Shown here one piece after another: positions 1-10,555 of a stretch of 64,000 nt of DNA (its first letter is position 1; each line of letters opens with the position of its first letter). The notes beneath the pieces were generated by a model, which was given only the letters and a program-made list of their open reading frames with translations, ran no database searches and was not told the DNA's origin. The stretch is from positions 678,811 through 742,810 of the forward strand of contig NW_024037062.1 in assembly GCF_015706575.1 (NCBI RefSeq), written 5' to 3'. A program made the position numbers and the translations under genes. The stretch comes from Patiria miniata. Its lineage: Eukaryota; Echinodermata; Asteroidea; Valvatida; Asterinidae.

Positions 1-175
1 CGCCTCATAAGTCCGACGCCTCATAGGTCCGAAGTCGGAAAAACGAGGCGTTTAATTTGTCGGACTTACGAGGCGTCGGAGCTATGAGGCGTCGGAGCTA
101 TGAGGCGTCGGAGCTATGAGGCGTCGGACTTATAAGGCGTCGGACCTATGAGGCGTCGGACTTATGAGCGGACCC
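1..175. mobile_element. Right part of a GTCCGA fold-back element, cut by the window edge
   Basis: The segment holds 17-19 bp units of the form GAGGCGTCGGACTTATGA. They first run as the reverse complement (GCCTCATAAGTCCGAC, about 1-30) and then forward (about 50-170). The right end, TTATGAGCGGACCCC, is the same as the right end of the complete copy at 43148-43488, so this is one family. The left end lies outside the window. The segment directly abuts a dispersed repeat whose second copy at 58569 lacks the array, so the element probably inserted there. No protein is encoded. Confidence 0.7.
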
Positions 176-520
176 CTCTCATTCAGCCGATTGCAGCTAT
201 ACGCGATGTCACGCACTGAACCGACGAATAAAAGCAACCGTGCGCGCGTGTGCGTTGTTTTAACGCTTGCGCGCACCCATTCACGGCTGCGCCGTATAAA
301 AAAACGAACTAATAACGGAAATTTCCAAAAATGCGTCTTTAGACGCATCTTTTGGAAATGACCTTCTTTTATTGTTTTCTTCAAAATGACAGCATGACAG
401 AAAGAATAATTTCACAGGGAGTTTAGTACCATTACCGTCTTTAATACAAGTAGGGCCTATGCTTTTCAATAATAATTTTGTCAGTTACATTTTGGATAGC
501 TGCAAAATGATGCACTCTGC
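176..520 (+). repeat. Dispersed repeat, copy 1 (second copy at 58569)
   Basis: From CTCATTCAGCCGATTGCAGC onward the sequence matches 58569-58880 in the same orientation at high identity. The match includes a GC-rich stretch of alternating purine-pyrimidine (GTGCGCGCGTGTGCG) and a later ACAGGGAGTTTAGT block. Copy 1 carries about 45 extra bases near 315-360 that copy 2 lacks. Shorter relatives of its ACAGGGTATTT part occur at about 5115 and 36080. The class is unknown and no coding capacity is seen. Confidence 0.75.
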
Positions 521-1180
521 CTTTAAATTCTTGTCCATAGGCCTATACGCTCTTTTAATGCATACTGAAGAATGTTTCCATTAAATAAAAACCACAAGAA
601 AGCACTAAATCCGGCATGAGTGTGACATATTCAGATAAAATGCCTCATTATGCGGGGCGTTGCATTTGGGGATGATAAGCCGGTAGCAATTCGTTAGCGT
701 GATAGACTTGAGATGGTTAGTGACAGTCATAGACCAGCTAATTAACACCTTCCGACGTGTATTTGGTGATCCATCGAGAAAGTTGCACCCGGAACTTATC
801 CAAAAATTCTGGAACGCCAATTCCTTTTCTATATCCGAAGAGAAAGTGTGATTTGATGAAGACGAGGACGAACTTTTTTTTTGGGGGGGGGGATGTTTTG
901 GGAGTCAAAACTGTGGTATCGATGCTTGTTTAACTCTTTTGGTGTATAATCCAGCGATCGCCATTACTGAGGTGCACCGGCCACGCCCACGCGCATGCCG
1001 CACACGTTCTTAATGTGAGGCGCGCGTGTAATTCGGCAACCCTATTGGTCGAAACAGCACTGAGCGCACGCGTACCACTTGTGCGCGCGCGTGGTGCCAC
1101 TCAATTCAGTAAAGGGTTCCAGACAGAGCCGAGCGTAGTCAGTTTCATGAGCACATCTCTCGTTTTCAAGAAAAAAAACT
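521..1180. other. No gene seen; contains a short GC-rich dispersed repeat
   Basis: There is a G-run near 882-893. At about 1020-1095 a segment with CCTATTGGTCGAA and alternating CG-rich sequence recurs at about 26975-27055 and, inverted, near 36210-36290. No open frame with exon character was found. Confidence 0.4.
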
Positions 1181-1186
1181 GTTAAG

Positions 1187-1937
1187 TATGGTGGCCCTGA
1201 AGGGACATCGCATATCGCAAACGTGTGCGCATACGTATGCGATGTTGCGAAATTTATCGCGAATGTGTGCGCACACGTATGCGATGTCGCAAAATTTATC
1301 GCGAATATGTGCGCACACGTATGCGATGTTGCGAAATTTATCGCGAATATGTGCGCACACGTATGCGATGTCGTGAAACAATTCGCGAATATGTGCGCAC
1401 ACGTATGCGAATTTGTTTGCAATGTCGTGAATTTTATTGCATACTTTGAAATTTGCGCGCGCAAGTTTCAAACTTACGCGCGCAAATTTCAAAGTTGCGC
1501 AAGTAGCAAGTTTGCGCTCGACAGTACTAACAATTGCAGTAACGATTGCACGAGGAACAGCGTGCGCGCGAAGGTTTATTAGTCAGACCCTATTTATATC
1601 TAACAGTACGTCTAGATTCCAGACTAGCTGCTACAACTCCCCAGTTCATTAGGAATTTTACTGAAAGGTATGCGACAAGGTATGCAATAAAATTCACAAC
1701 ATTGCAAACAAATTCGCATACGTGTGCGCACATATTCGCGATTAATTTCACGACATCGCATACGTGTGGGCATATATTCGCGATAAATTTCGCGACATCG
1801 CATACGTGTGCGCACATATTTGCGAATTGTTTCACGACATTGCATACGTGTGCGCACACATTCGCGATAAATTTCGCGACATCGCACACGTGTGCGCACA
1901 CGTTTGCTATATGCGATGTCCCTTCAGGGCCACCATA
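1187..1937. mobile_element. Fold-back DNA element built of 42-bp repeats, with 6-bp target duplication
   Basis: The termini are a perfect 29-bp inverted repeat (1187-1215 and 1909-1937; starts TATGGTGGCCCTGAAGGGAC). The element is flanked on both sides by GTTAAG (1181-1186 and 1938-1943), a 6-bp target duplication. Inside, each arm is a tandem array of a 42-bp unit (GCGATGTTGCGAAATTTATC followed by a TGTGCGCACA core). The left arm has copies at 1239, 1281, 1323 and a variant at 1365; the right arm carries the reverse complement. The arms can pair over about 250 bp around an unpaired centre at about 1440-1670. No transposase is present, so it is non-autonomous. The open frames here come from the 42-bp period, a multiple of three. 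Confidence 0.9.
1239..1406 (+). repeat. Tandem 42-bp repeat, about 4 copies (left arm of the fold-back element)
   Basis: Units start at 1239, 1281, 1323 and 1365. The fourth differs in its second half (CGTGAAACAATTCGCG). Each unit holds the palindrome TGTGCGCACA and the half-palindromes GCGATGTTGCG and TATCGCGA. The mirrored copies lie at about 1700-1900. Confidence 0.85.
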
Positions 1938-1943
1938 GTTAAG

Positions 1944-3220
1944 CTTTAAAAGCGACCATTTAAGAAAAACTATGCAATAAATTACTCGAAACAATTTCAT
2001 GCACTTTTTATTTGCATTCTGAATGTCTTCAATTTGATTTTATATTCATACCCGTTTTAGACTGGGTTTCAGGGCCGGCCACCGGCGGACCTAAAGAGTC
2101 TAGTGCTGGGTGTTTAAAAGCAGGAAATTTTTCAATTACCAGACACGAACCGACTGGTTAAATGAGAAAAAGCTTACAAAAAGCACACGAAGCAGTTATT
2201 ATTCGGCCTGAAATGATATCTTTCGGATAAAAACACCAATTGAAGGTGGGTTTTAAAACATGTACTGACGGGCACACCTTTTTGTTTTCATTTGACGATA
2301 TCTGCAAAGTGCGAAATACTGCAAGGATTATCCGTCCGTTGGGAACTCGTCGTTACGTGCACTAACTGGCTGATTAAGAATCAGGCTATACGAAAGGGCT
2401 ATTTTTGAATCGGAAGCTTGCCAACAGAATCCACTCACGATACTGAACATAATTAGGTTTTATAAGTTTCCTCTGTTTTCTGACAACTTAATGAGCTGAA
2501 ACGTTTTCAGGATGTTGGTAATGAATTTCTACCTTGTACGATTTTGAGCAATTTTGTTTCTTCACACGAAACAAAAAAAAGGCTTAAAAAGCAAATGATC
2601 CTTTAAAATTAGGGTTATTCATTAATAATATTCTCATGACCGCCATGACTGGCAGGTCGTCACAGGTGGAGGGCGTGTCCATAATCGTAATGCCATCCTT
2701 ACGTCATCCGACCGAGATGGCCAAAGCCTTAAACGGCTGCCAAGCCAATTATTCAGATAAAAAAAAAAGTACAGGGAGCTTTTGTTAGAAAATTAAAACA
2801 AAAAAAGACCCTCATGTTTCGCTTCACTGAGGTGATGATTAAAAAGTCGCAGGCACTAACCCTTTAATTAATTCTTCCCTCAAGTCTTGATTAACGCCCC
2901 GCTCGCAAGCCCATTACTAGCGGCTCCTTTTTTGGCGCGAAAGGCGGGCAGAGGTGACCAGCGTTTTGCTGTCTCATTGACAACCACCTGCATAACATGG
3001 TTCAACAAATTGATTAGGGTCGGTGTACTGACGGCACGTACAACTATCTCCTCTGTCTTTGTAGTCTTCAGATGAAATACCAGATTAAGGATTAATATAA
3101 GTCTTATCTGTAATTATAGTGAAGGCCCGTAGAATTTTACTTGCTACGGTAGCAGACTTTGGCGAATACTTATACTCTAAAACACACAAATTAATTGCTT
3201 TACAGCTATACCAGTGCACA
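1944..3220. other. Region 5' of Pitx exon A; no gene seen
   Basis: Mostly AT-rich unique sequence. A GGATTA, the core bound by K50 homeodomains such as Pitx and Otx, lies at 3089-3094, about 130 bases upstream of the exon A start codon. Another lies near 2325. No convincing TATA box was found, so the transcription start is not placed. Confidence 0.35.
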
Positions 3221-3656
3221 ATGTTCCGAATTGTGGATTATGAACCGAAGACATCTGGAGCTGCTTCGAGCGTAATGAGTCTTCCATTCAGCTTCTACGG
3301 GATGAAGAGTTTGTCCCCCACTCAGAAGCAAGCGGGTACGGTGCCCAGCCCGGGCCCCGTGCGCAGTAGCGAGAACTCTGGGGCAAGCTCGCGGGTGACG
3401 GCCGGTAGCTGCACCGATGTGAGACCGCCTACCGACCCGGCCTGGGGCTCGACGCGCGGCGAGTTTAACCCCGCCACGAGTCCCGACTCCGGAGTTCCGC
3501 GGACCTCGTCCAACACGCGCGACGCACTCGGCGAGAAACCTCATGGGTTCGACATGGGCGTGTCCAAGGAAGCCGAGCTCCTGAGAAGTGGGGGACAGGT
3601 TGATATCAAGCCCCAACAAGCAGACAGTATGACGAACATACAGACACAGATGCAAG
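3221..3656 (+). CDS. Pitx: Pitx alternative first coding exon A (isoform-specific N-terminus, 145 aa)
   Basis: The reading frame opens with MFRIVDYEPKTSG at 3221 (A at -3, reasonable context). It runs through a serine/proline/glycine-rich segment to NIQTQMQ and then G|GTAAGA at 3656/3657, a strong donor. The leftover G in phase 1 joins AC of the exon at 17884 to make Asp. The exon is GC-richer than its surroundings and stays open throughout, while the intron after it is AT-rich with stops. An internal Met (MSLPFSFYG) is a second possible start. No known domain is visible: the N-terminus is low-complexity and probably disordered, as in other Pitx proteins. At 145 residues it is longer than the N-terminal exons of vertebrate PITX2. 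Assignment to Pitx rests on phase, distance and lack of another acceptor; transcript evidence is needed. Confidence 0.7.
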
Positions 3657-4369
3657 GTAAGATCTTGGATTCAATTTGATAATAATTCATTCACATTTCT
3701 TTCGCAAATTGTCAGAATTTCCGATTTACAGGGCCTACAATTATTGCTATATTAAAAAACCCAAACTAATTTAAGAAACTTTTTAACAATCATTTTAGTT
3801 ACATGTATTCCTTTTTTTTACTACTGAAAACGATAACTTACAACAACTCTAGGTGAAAATAATGTACACGGATGTTTGGCTAATATTTTACAAATTGCAT
3901 TATGAGACCTAACTTTGGGAGGCATGCAATATTATGGCTAACTTTAAATTTACCTCGAATTCCGTCGACACATTTTTAACTTGAAAATGGTTAAACTAAG
4001 ACAGAGTTTCAAGTATATTAATGTTAAGAATTATAAAAACAATGTCTAAGCTCGTTTATAGACCAAACAGGGATCAGAAAGACTTTCGAGTTCTCACTTT
4101 TTCAAAACAACTATACACACGGTCGATCGTAAAACCTAATGCGTACAAATCCACTTCGAATCCGCAGCGCTTGAGAAAGTGCAGAAAAATATCAACGGAT
4201 TCCAAAAGGAATATTTATCCTTTCCGAATCAGATAATTACCTTAATCAGATGCAGATATATTCGCGGTACCCGCGCCATACGGTCCCTGGTGAACTTGCA
4301 AATAACTTATTATCATACAGTCATGTATATAGTCTTCATGTCTGGGGAATTTTGTCTGGTAGCGTTTTT

Positions 4370-4485
4370 GCTGTTAAAATTACATTTCCTTTTTGTGCCT
4401 TTTTTTTCGTTTGAAGCAACAAACTTGCTTAAAAATCTGATTTATGGTGCATGCATAGCAACTAACCTATGATGGTTTCCCTTCA
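4370..4485 (+). repeat. Short dispersed repeat (copy at about 58384-58480)
   Basis: The TCGTTTGAAGCAAC...AACTAACCT block recurs in the same orientation near 58387-58440 with moderate divergence. It lies just before the fold-back element at 4492. Function and class are unknown. Confidence 0.5.
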
Positions 4486-4491
4486 GTTGAT

Positions 4492-4950
4492 AATACACTC
4501 AACCTAAAAAGAAAGTCCCCCTTCCAATACTTTTTCGTCTAACTCAAAAACTACTGAGCACCTCTCGCTCAAATAACGACTAAACAGTACAGAAATTCCT
4601 TAGCAATCCAGCCATGCTATTTATTTGGCCCCAAAACGGTGATAATGTGTACGAATTTATGCGATTTACGACAAATGATACCGAAAACAGTTGCACTTTT
4701 GCATACACGCATGTTGCGGTTCACATTCACCTTGCACGTATACAAAAGTGCAACTTGTTTTTCGGTACCACTTGTAATAAATTGCATCATTTTGTACACA
4801 TTATCACTGTTTTGGGCCAAACAAAGAGTATGGCTGGATTGCTAAGGAATTTCTGCACTGATCAGTTGTAATTTGAGCAAGATGTGCCCAGTAGTTTTTG
4901 AGTTAGACAAACAAGTATTAAGGGGGACTTTCTTTTTGGTTGAGGGTATT
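4492..4950. mobile_element. Fold-back (long terminal inverted repeat) MITE, about 459 bp
   Basis: The left half (AATAC-A-CTCAACC, AAAAAGAAAGTCCCCCTT, CTAACTCAAAAACTACTG and on through TGCACTTTTG) is repeated as its reverse complement in the right half, up to GGTTGAGGGTATT. The arms are roughly 210 bp each around a short centre near 4715-4735. Open frames on both strands read similar peptides only because of this symmetry. No target duplication is clear and no protein is encoded. Confidence 0.85.
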
Positions 4951-5059
4951 TGGAGTAAACAGATGGAACGTATGCACAACTTTAAGTCTTGTAACGTGAT
5001 TCCATTGCTAACGCAATTAAAAAAAACCAAATGTGCCCATACCAATTGCATCCTATTTT

Positions 5060-5175
5060 GAAAACACCTTTAATGTTAGTTTTCTTTCAAACAAAATTAT
5101 ATCAGGCGTAATAATTTCATAGGGTATTTGACACTAGTCATATCTTTACTTTAAGAAGCAAGGTTTTCTGTCATT
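5060..5175 (+). repeat. Dispersed repeat related to 36025-36150 and 390-460
   Basis: The order ACACCTTTAATG, TAATTTCATAGGGTATTT, AAGCAAGGTTTTC is shared with 36025-36130 in the same orientation. The middle part resembles the ACAGGGAGTTTAGT block of the repeat at 176-520. It is a degenerate interspersed repeat of unknown class. Confidence 0.55.
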
Positions 5176-5867
5176 ACTTCGGTAGCTTATAGTACTTTTT
5201 CGGGTAATTACAAATGATCCTATACATAAGAGACAGTGGAATGTTATGATGCGTCGGGTGCTTGTTTTAAAATCAAACTGTAAATTTCACAAATTTGAGT
5301 GAAATTTTCAAAAGCAAAATTTCATTCATTTGTCATTTTCTTTTGTATTTCACAGTAACTGTCCTGGCGTGAAAATTAGTAACCACAAATTGCGAAGTTA
5401 AAATCATCAACATTCTTATTGTCTTTTATAACAATCTTCTTCGTAAAAAAATAGATATCGTGAAAGATTTTTTTTTTTGAATTGTATCTTTACTCGAAAT
5501 CACTTGGTCAATTTTCTCGACTTAGCTGCGATTGTATGCAAGTCACTTTATTTTCAGAGGATAACTTTTGAAATTGCATGAGTGCAAATACGTATAGTAT
5601 TCGTGCTGTTTTTCGCATGCTAAATTACTTTTTTTTTTTGCATAATAATTATACATACACGTATGTTGCGCGTATATCATTATTGTGCAGTTCTCAAATT
5701 AATGTAAATTGAATCATACATGGCCAGAGCCAACGTGACAAAGCTAGGGAAGCCTAAACAAGCTGGCAAGCCGACCAATTTGGTCTAAGGAATCGAAGAA
5801 GTAATCCGAGGCATACTTTTTTTGGGACAAGGGGAGGCTTGTAGGCAAGCTTAATTCACAAGTGACA

Positions 5868-5942
5868 ATCAGTCAGGGAGTCGGGGAGTCCGTCGGGGTG
5901 TCAGTCCGTCGGGGAGTTAGTCAGACAGTCAGTCAGTGAGGC
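5868..5942 (+). repeat. GTCAG/GTCGGGGA low-complexity tandem tract
   Basis: Irregular repetition of GTCAGTC, GTCGGGGAGT and CAGTCAGTCAGTGAG. Comparable GACTGACTG tracts lie at about 48771-48808 and GGTCGGTCTGTC at 25282-25325. Confidence 0.7.
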
Positions 5943-6045
5943 GCAAAGAGGAATAAGGGCTTGCCCCTCTATAGGACCAGTAACACGGTGTCTACCCAAA
6001 CTGCAAGAGACGGAGCAAATTCGATATCTTCGATAATCTATTGAT

Positions 6046-6429
6046 CAGGCGCGGTTCTAGAGCAGGGTGGATCCAGAATTTTTTTCAGGGAGGTGTGCTG
6101 AAATGTAGACCTGTTATTTTCTCCAGACACTTAGGCCTCCGAAAATCAATAGGGGGTTGGGGGGTTGGAGGGGGGGGGGGGGGGGGCTTGCGCCATATAT
6201 TCAATGGGGAGCGCCGATAAAATCCTACAATCGGGCACATTATATTAACTAAAAGTGTACAAATGCACCCTTCTCACGACTATTTATTTAGGGGGAGAGC
6301 GTACACATGTACGTCGCAGTCTTACATTTTGCTAGTGCATTTTTTTTTTATGGATTTTTTTAAGACAAAATTGGGGGGCTAAAGCCAAAAGCTATAGCCC
6401 CCCAGCCCCCCCCCCTAGAACCGCCACTG
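6046..6429. mobile_element. hAT-like MITE with perfect 8-bp target duplication
   Basis: The element starts CAGGCGCGGTTCTAG and ends CTAGAACCGCCACTG, a near-perfect terminal inverted repeat. It is flanked by CTATTGAT on both sides (6038-6045 and 6430-6437). An 8-bp duplication and CAG-starting ends are typical of the hAT superfamily. The interior has a long G-run (about 6161-6186), a C-run before the right end and no open frame. Internal sequence (GTGCTGAAATGTAGAC, TTAGGCCTCCG) is related to 45081-45150 in another element. Confidence 0.9.
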
Positions 6430-8743
6430 CTATTGATGTCGAATGCATTTTTCGTCCAACGAAACAGGTTTCGTCGCTGCTTTGTTGACAAGGGTACCAG
6501 CAACGTTTTCCCCGTTGTAATTGAATCGCTGCTTTCCCAAGCGTGTCAGCGTAAAAACCAAACTAGTCAGGATTATACTGGTACTTTTAACAGCTGAAAA
6601 TACTTCTGCCGTCGCCTGGTCGTATAAAACTAAATTAAATTTAACGCATAATTAACTTGCTGTGTAAGTGTAATGGGAAAGTCTATGCAGTCTCGTCGTC
6701 TGGCGGGGGATTTTCCATAAATTGGTACGCATTCGTATTGGATACAATAAAAAGTACAGCATTCTAATGACTCTAATGAGTTGTGATTAGTTGCAATCAA
6801 TACTAGTCTTGTTTCAAGGACATGTGTATTTCGTAGCATTTTTTCCCACAATATAGAAGTAGGGCTACTATTGTATTGGCAGGTTAGTCTTTATTTCGTG
6901 TTAACCCTTTGTTTCTTTGAAATTCGATGCAGCATTTATCAACAGGGGGCGCTATTTGATGCGTCCACCTTATAGTGTCGGTAATTAAATCAGACTGGCG
7001 TATGTTTTCCGCACATACAGTACATGATCGGTTTTAGAGCCTTTAACCAACGACCGTGGTCAGTTAAAACCCCGTATAAACTGTACGTTCTCTTGCATTT
7101 TTCAACCGCTCACAAACGCTGACGAGAAATTGTAATTAGCCTAAGTCATTAACAGACGGCGAGCGATTTGAGGACAGAACTTGAGGGGGCGCCCTGCAGA
7201 CTTACCCTTGTTAAGGAGTGTAAAATGTGTGGCAATATCGGTCTCGATTTTGTTTTACTTAATAACAGCTTTGTGTCTTATAATCGAGGTGGATATGCAT
7301 ACCACTATTTTTCTTCACTGGACCCTCATTGATGTTACGAAATTATTATTTGTATGACCTGTCTTAAGGATCTGTTTCAACATCAGGCCCGGGAGTTCTT
7401 AAGATTTTGTTTTGGAGTACTTGTTTTGGAGTTTGTGATCTGTTTATTCTCCAAATCATTGTCATTGCAAATTATCGTTGGGGCGAAATTAGACTCCAGT
7501 ATAGAGCAAGAACAAAAATGTCTGTACAGTTGTAAACATGACGAAAACCACAGCCAACATCTCGCCTTGTTAAGTGACTCCCTCACTAATGGTTCCCCTC
7601 ATCAAAAAGTAAAAATTGTAAATAATACTAGTTTTGTCGCCTCAGGAAACAAGGTTTGTCCTGTGATGGCTTTAAGAGGCTGCCTGTACCTTTATCCTTC
7701 GGCAGCCTTAAGTTGACTTTGATGGGAAACAGGGCGACCAACTTGGCGGCAGTTTTGACAAGTTTGAGGAGGAAGTTACAAGGAGAACAAGCACCGTCTA
7801 CAAGAAAGTGTATGTTTCGTCCTGACCACTTGAACAACACAGGGTAACCACAAATTAGTGCACTACACAAAACCCCTGTTAGATGTTTGCGGATCAAATC
7901 TCGGCTGAAGTAGAGATAAGATTAGCCAAGGGTGGCAGGGTAGTAACCAGAGATAATCCAGGGGTGAGGCCGGGGTGGATTTGAAGGGATTAACTCAGTC
8001 TGTCTCGTTACAGCTCAAAGCAACTCGCCTGACATGCAGGCATGCCCAACACTAACCAGATATCGCGACTAAAGACATGTCGTAGTTTTTAACTGAGGGA
8101 TCGATGGATTTTTCAGCTGTGAATCTTTTAAACCAAACGATGAATCCTATAGGCTCTTGGGTTTATTGAAATTTCAACACCGATAATTCAAGCATTTTCT
8201 TTTGGAAGGAATGAGGACGAATTCCTCCTTTTGCTGGTTAGTTTAACTTTTAATTGCATCTTATTAAGGTACCACAAGGTTGCGCTGTTAGCTATACTTG
8301 GAATTAATAATGACTTTTAATTGTTTACATAGATTTTTAAAACTAATTTGAAACTAACGTTTAAAAAAGGTAACATATTCTTTCAGATCGTATGCAAAAA
8401 TTGAATGTTACGGCGAAATAAATACATTTGGATAGTAAATCTACAGCAAGTCTGCAGCAGGTGGGGGAGGTTTGCTGTGGGTGCTGCAGCCCCCCCCCCC
8501 CCCCCCCACACACAACATTTTTGGATGGGGTGCTGGAATACACGAAAGCACCCCCTACGTTTAGTAGACGTGAATGCACATCCAACCACTCAGCAGTCAG
8601 CACCCCCTGGCCAAAAAAAGAAAATGCTCAAGTGGGTTTGATCTATAGGCATACAGCATTTGTTCCCAATACGTTTGCAAAATAAACACAATTATAAATC
8701 CCCCTGCGAAGCTTACATTAATTAACACAGAACAGCGTAATTT

Positions 8744-9083
8744 GTTTTTAGCTGCGGGATATCAGTTCAACAAATCATCATGTCTCTCCGTTAGTTAGTT
8801 AGTTAGTTAGTAACAAACGTGGACATTGTCTATTGCTCCGACATAATTATTTTGACCGATTTCAACCAAACTTTGTCAAAAAGTATATCAGTAGCCCAGT
8901 CCGAACATGTCACATGACCAAACTGGGGTCAAAGGTCATCATGTGGTCACTGCGTCAAAAACCTGATTTTTTTTTAACTCAGAACACTCCGCCTCCCAGA
9001 AATTACACGGCACAATCACGTGACTCATGCATGAACACGAACGTTGGCCTGCAGCCTTCCGAGATATTTTCGATCGAGCTTGT
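8744..9083 (+). repeat. Dispersed repeat, + copy (inverted copy at 18339-18674)
   Basis: The reverse complement occurs at 18339-18674 at clearly high identity over about 335 bp. It includes the GTTAG microsatellite (8793-8811), ACAATGTCTATTGCTCC-like sequence reading inward, the CACATGACCAAACTGGGGTC block and the CACGTGACTCATGCATGAAC block. The orientation relative to the + copy is opposite, so the two can pair in a transcript. They bracket Pitx exons B, C and the homeobox exon. Confidence 0.85.
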
Positions 9084-10431
9084 TAAGTAACATGAAAAAA
9101 CTGCTTCTCTCAATTTTACGGACTACGCTATTTCGCTTACAATTTTCACAATGCAATTACGACACTACAAAAGTTTTAAATCCCGCTCTTAACGACCGAA
9201 AAATATGGCATTATAGACCGCGCATCCCGCTGTTGTTTTCTTAAACCCCAGAAAATCTCTTTCACACCTATCCAATTAGGTGTATTGTACCTGTGCGTCT
9301 TCCAGGCAATACTATTTAGGTCTCTTCTTTTACCGACTGACCTCGGTACGTCGTTTAACACACCGGTACCCCCCTCCATTTTAGTCTTACGAGGCCACGC
9401 CCAGCTGGGTGCTTTTCTTCCCCACCGGAGATCGATGTGTGTGAACTGTCAGCGTGGGGTGAAACCCCGTTAATTTAGTGACAGTCTAGAGTTTTATTTT
9501 CCTTCCCCCCCCCCCCAACTCAAATGCTTCACAAAATCACTCCCGTAAAATGATTGTTGTTGTGATCAGGGATGCAGGGTGGCTATGTTGTTCCTTACAA
9601 TAAAAAGACATGTTTGTGTTTGGTCGTCTTTACGTCAAGCTCCATTGAGTTATGAAGAGGAACACCTATCCCGGATGCCTATCAAACCAACAAAACAACT
9701 GAAGCCTTCATTGTCGATAACAGTTCATAGTTTACGGTACGAAGGTAACTTCCGTTGTATCGCTATATACGAAAATAAACCGGGCAGATCGCTTGAATCT
9801 CAGAACTGCAAAATATCGTGAAAGATATAGAACAAATGAAAACACCTTCAGTGTTGGAATGCAGAACAACCTCGACGCTAGCGCGTCTAACAAAGTTTTC
9901 AATTTCGTGTATACACCTACGGCGGTCTACATGCTGCCAACAAAAAAGATGACAGGCTCATCATCAATTATGACACGCTGGAGTTTCTATAGCCAGTATA
10001 CACTCAGCAGACGATGAATTCAGTGTGGAAGAATGCATTCTATCCATTGTGGCCCAAGATCCGTCGACCTGACAAAAGATTGTACGACACAACAAAGACC
10101 ACCAACGGATTTGGCCGTGAACAGAACACATTAACCATTCCGAGGACCATCTTGTGATCATAGAAATATTATCCCGGAGCATGATTATCTCCTTTTGAGG
10201 CTGTCGCTGCAAGTATTTAAAAAATGCCCTGTTTGTTCTCACGAGTTCTTCGCCAGCACTTGACTGGGACTGATGAATTGGAGTGTCGGTAGAAAACAGA
10301 GAAGGTAGTTGCATGGAATTTGGAAACAACTTTTTGCGGAGGTGTAGTACAGTGCAGTGATCAATCGGCGCACTTCGTGCACAAACTAGCTGGCTTCCCA
10401 ACTTGTGATCGGTTACACCCAGATCGGAATT
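9084..10431. other. Upstream of exon B; no gene seen
   Basis: Mixed sequence without supported exons, with a C-run at 9509-9518. A 145-codon open frame on the minus strand at 9964-10401 sits immediately upstream of exon B. It has no recognisable domain and may simply reflect the higher GC of a 5' UTR/promoter zone. Confidence 0.35.
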
Positions 10432-10555
10432 ATGCAGGCGGAGCGAGTGGTCAGTGCGGGGACCTTTGAGGCCGACATGGTGGAGATGGACGAGTTGGAA
10501 TTGACCAACTTGGAACCGGTCCTGCCTCGGGATAACGAGATTCGTCAGAAAGCAG
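10432..10555 (+). CDS. Pitx: Pitx alternative first coding exon B (41-aa N-terminus)
   Basis: A 124-nt open exon starts with ATG at 10432 (A at -3). It encodes an acidic leader beginning MQAERVVSAGTFEADM and ending NEIRQKA, followed by G|GTAATT. It ends in phase 1 with G, as exons A and C do, so splicing to 17884 gives Lys-Ala-Asp. An in-frame AG lies 9 bases upstream of the ATG, but it would need a phase 0 donor. Exon A is phase 1, so B is a separate start and not an internal exon after A. The leader is rich in Glu, Asp and Leu, unlike leaders A and C. Because the exon is short, confidence rests mainly on phase and donor quality. Confidence 0.6.

Larger units (their letters stand above)
3657..10431 (+). 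other. Intron after exon A / region upstream of exon B
   Basis: This holds the fold-back element at 4492-4950, a repeat near 5060-5170, a GTCAG low-complexity run at 5868-5942, the hAT-like MITE at 6046-6429, a C-run at 8490-8507 and the inverted dispersed repeat at 8744-9083. An open frame of 120 codons at 7354-7716 has no exon signals or recognisable domain. No promoter for exon B could be placed. Confidence 0.5.

Noticed and set aside
1042..1949. Several open frames of 60-140 codons on both strands
   Set aside because: They come from the 42-bp repeat, a multiple of three, inside the fold-back element; the peptides are the same short motif repeated.
7354..7716. 120-codon + strand open frame
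   Set aside because: No similarity recognised, no splice sites, composition like surrounding intron.
9964..10401. 145-codon minus-strand open frame before exon B
   Set aside because: No domain, antisense to a probable promoter/5' UTR; no exon signals.
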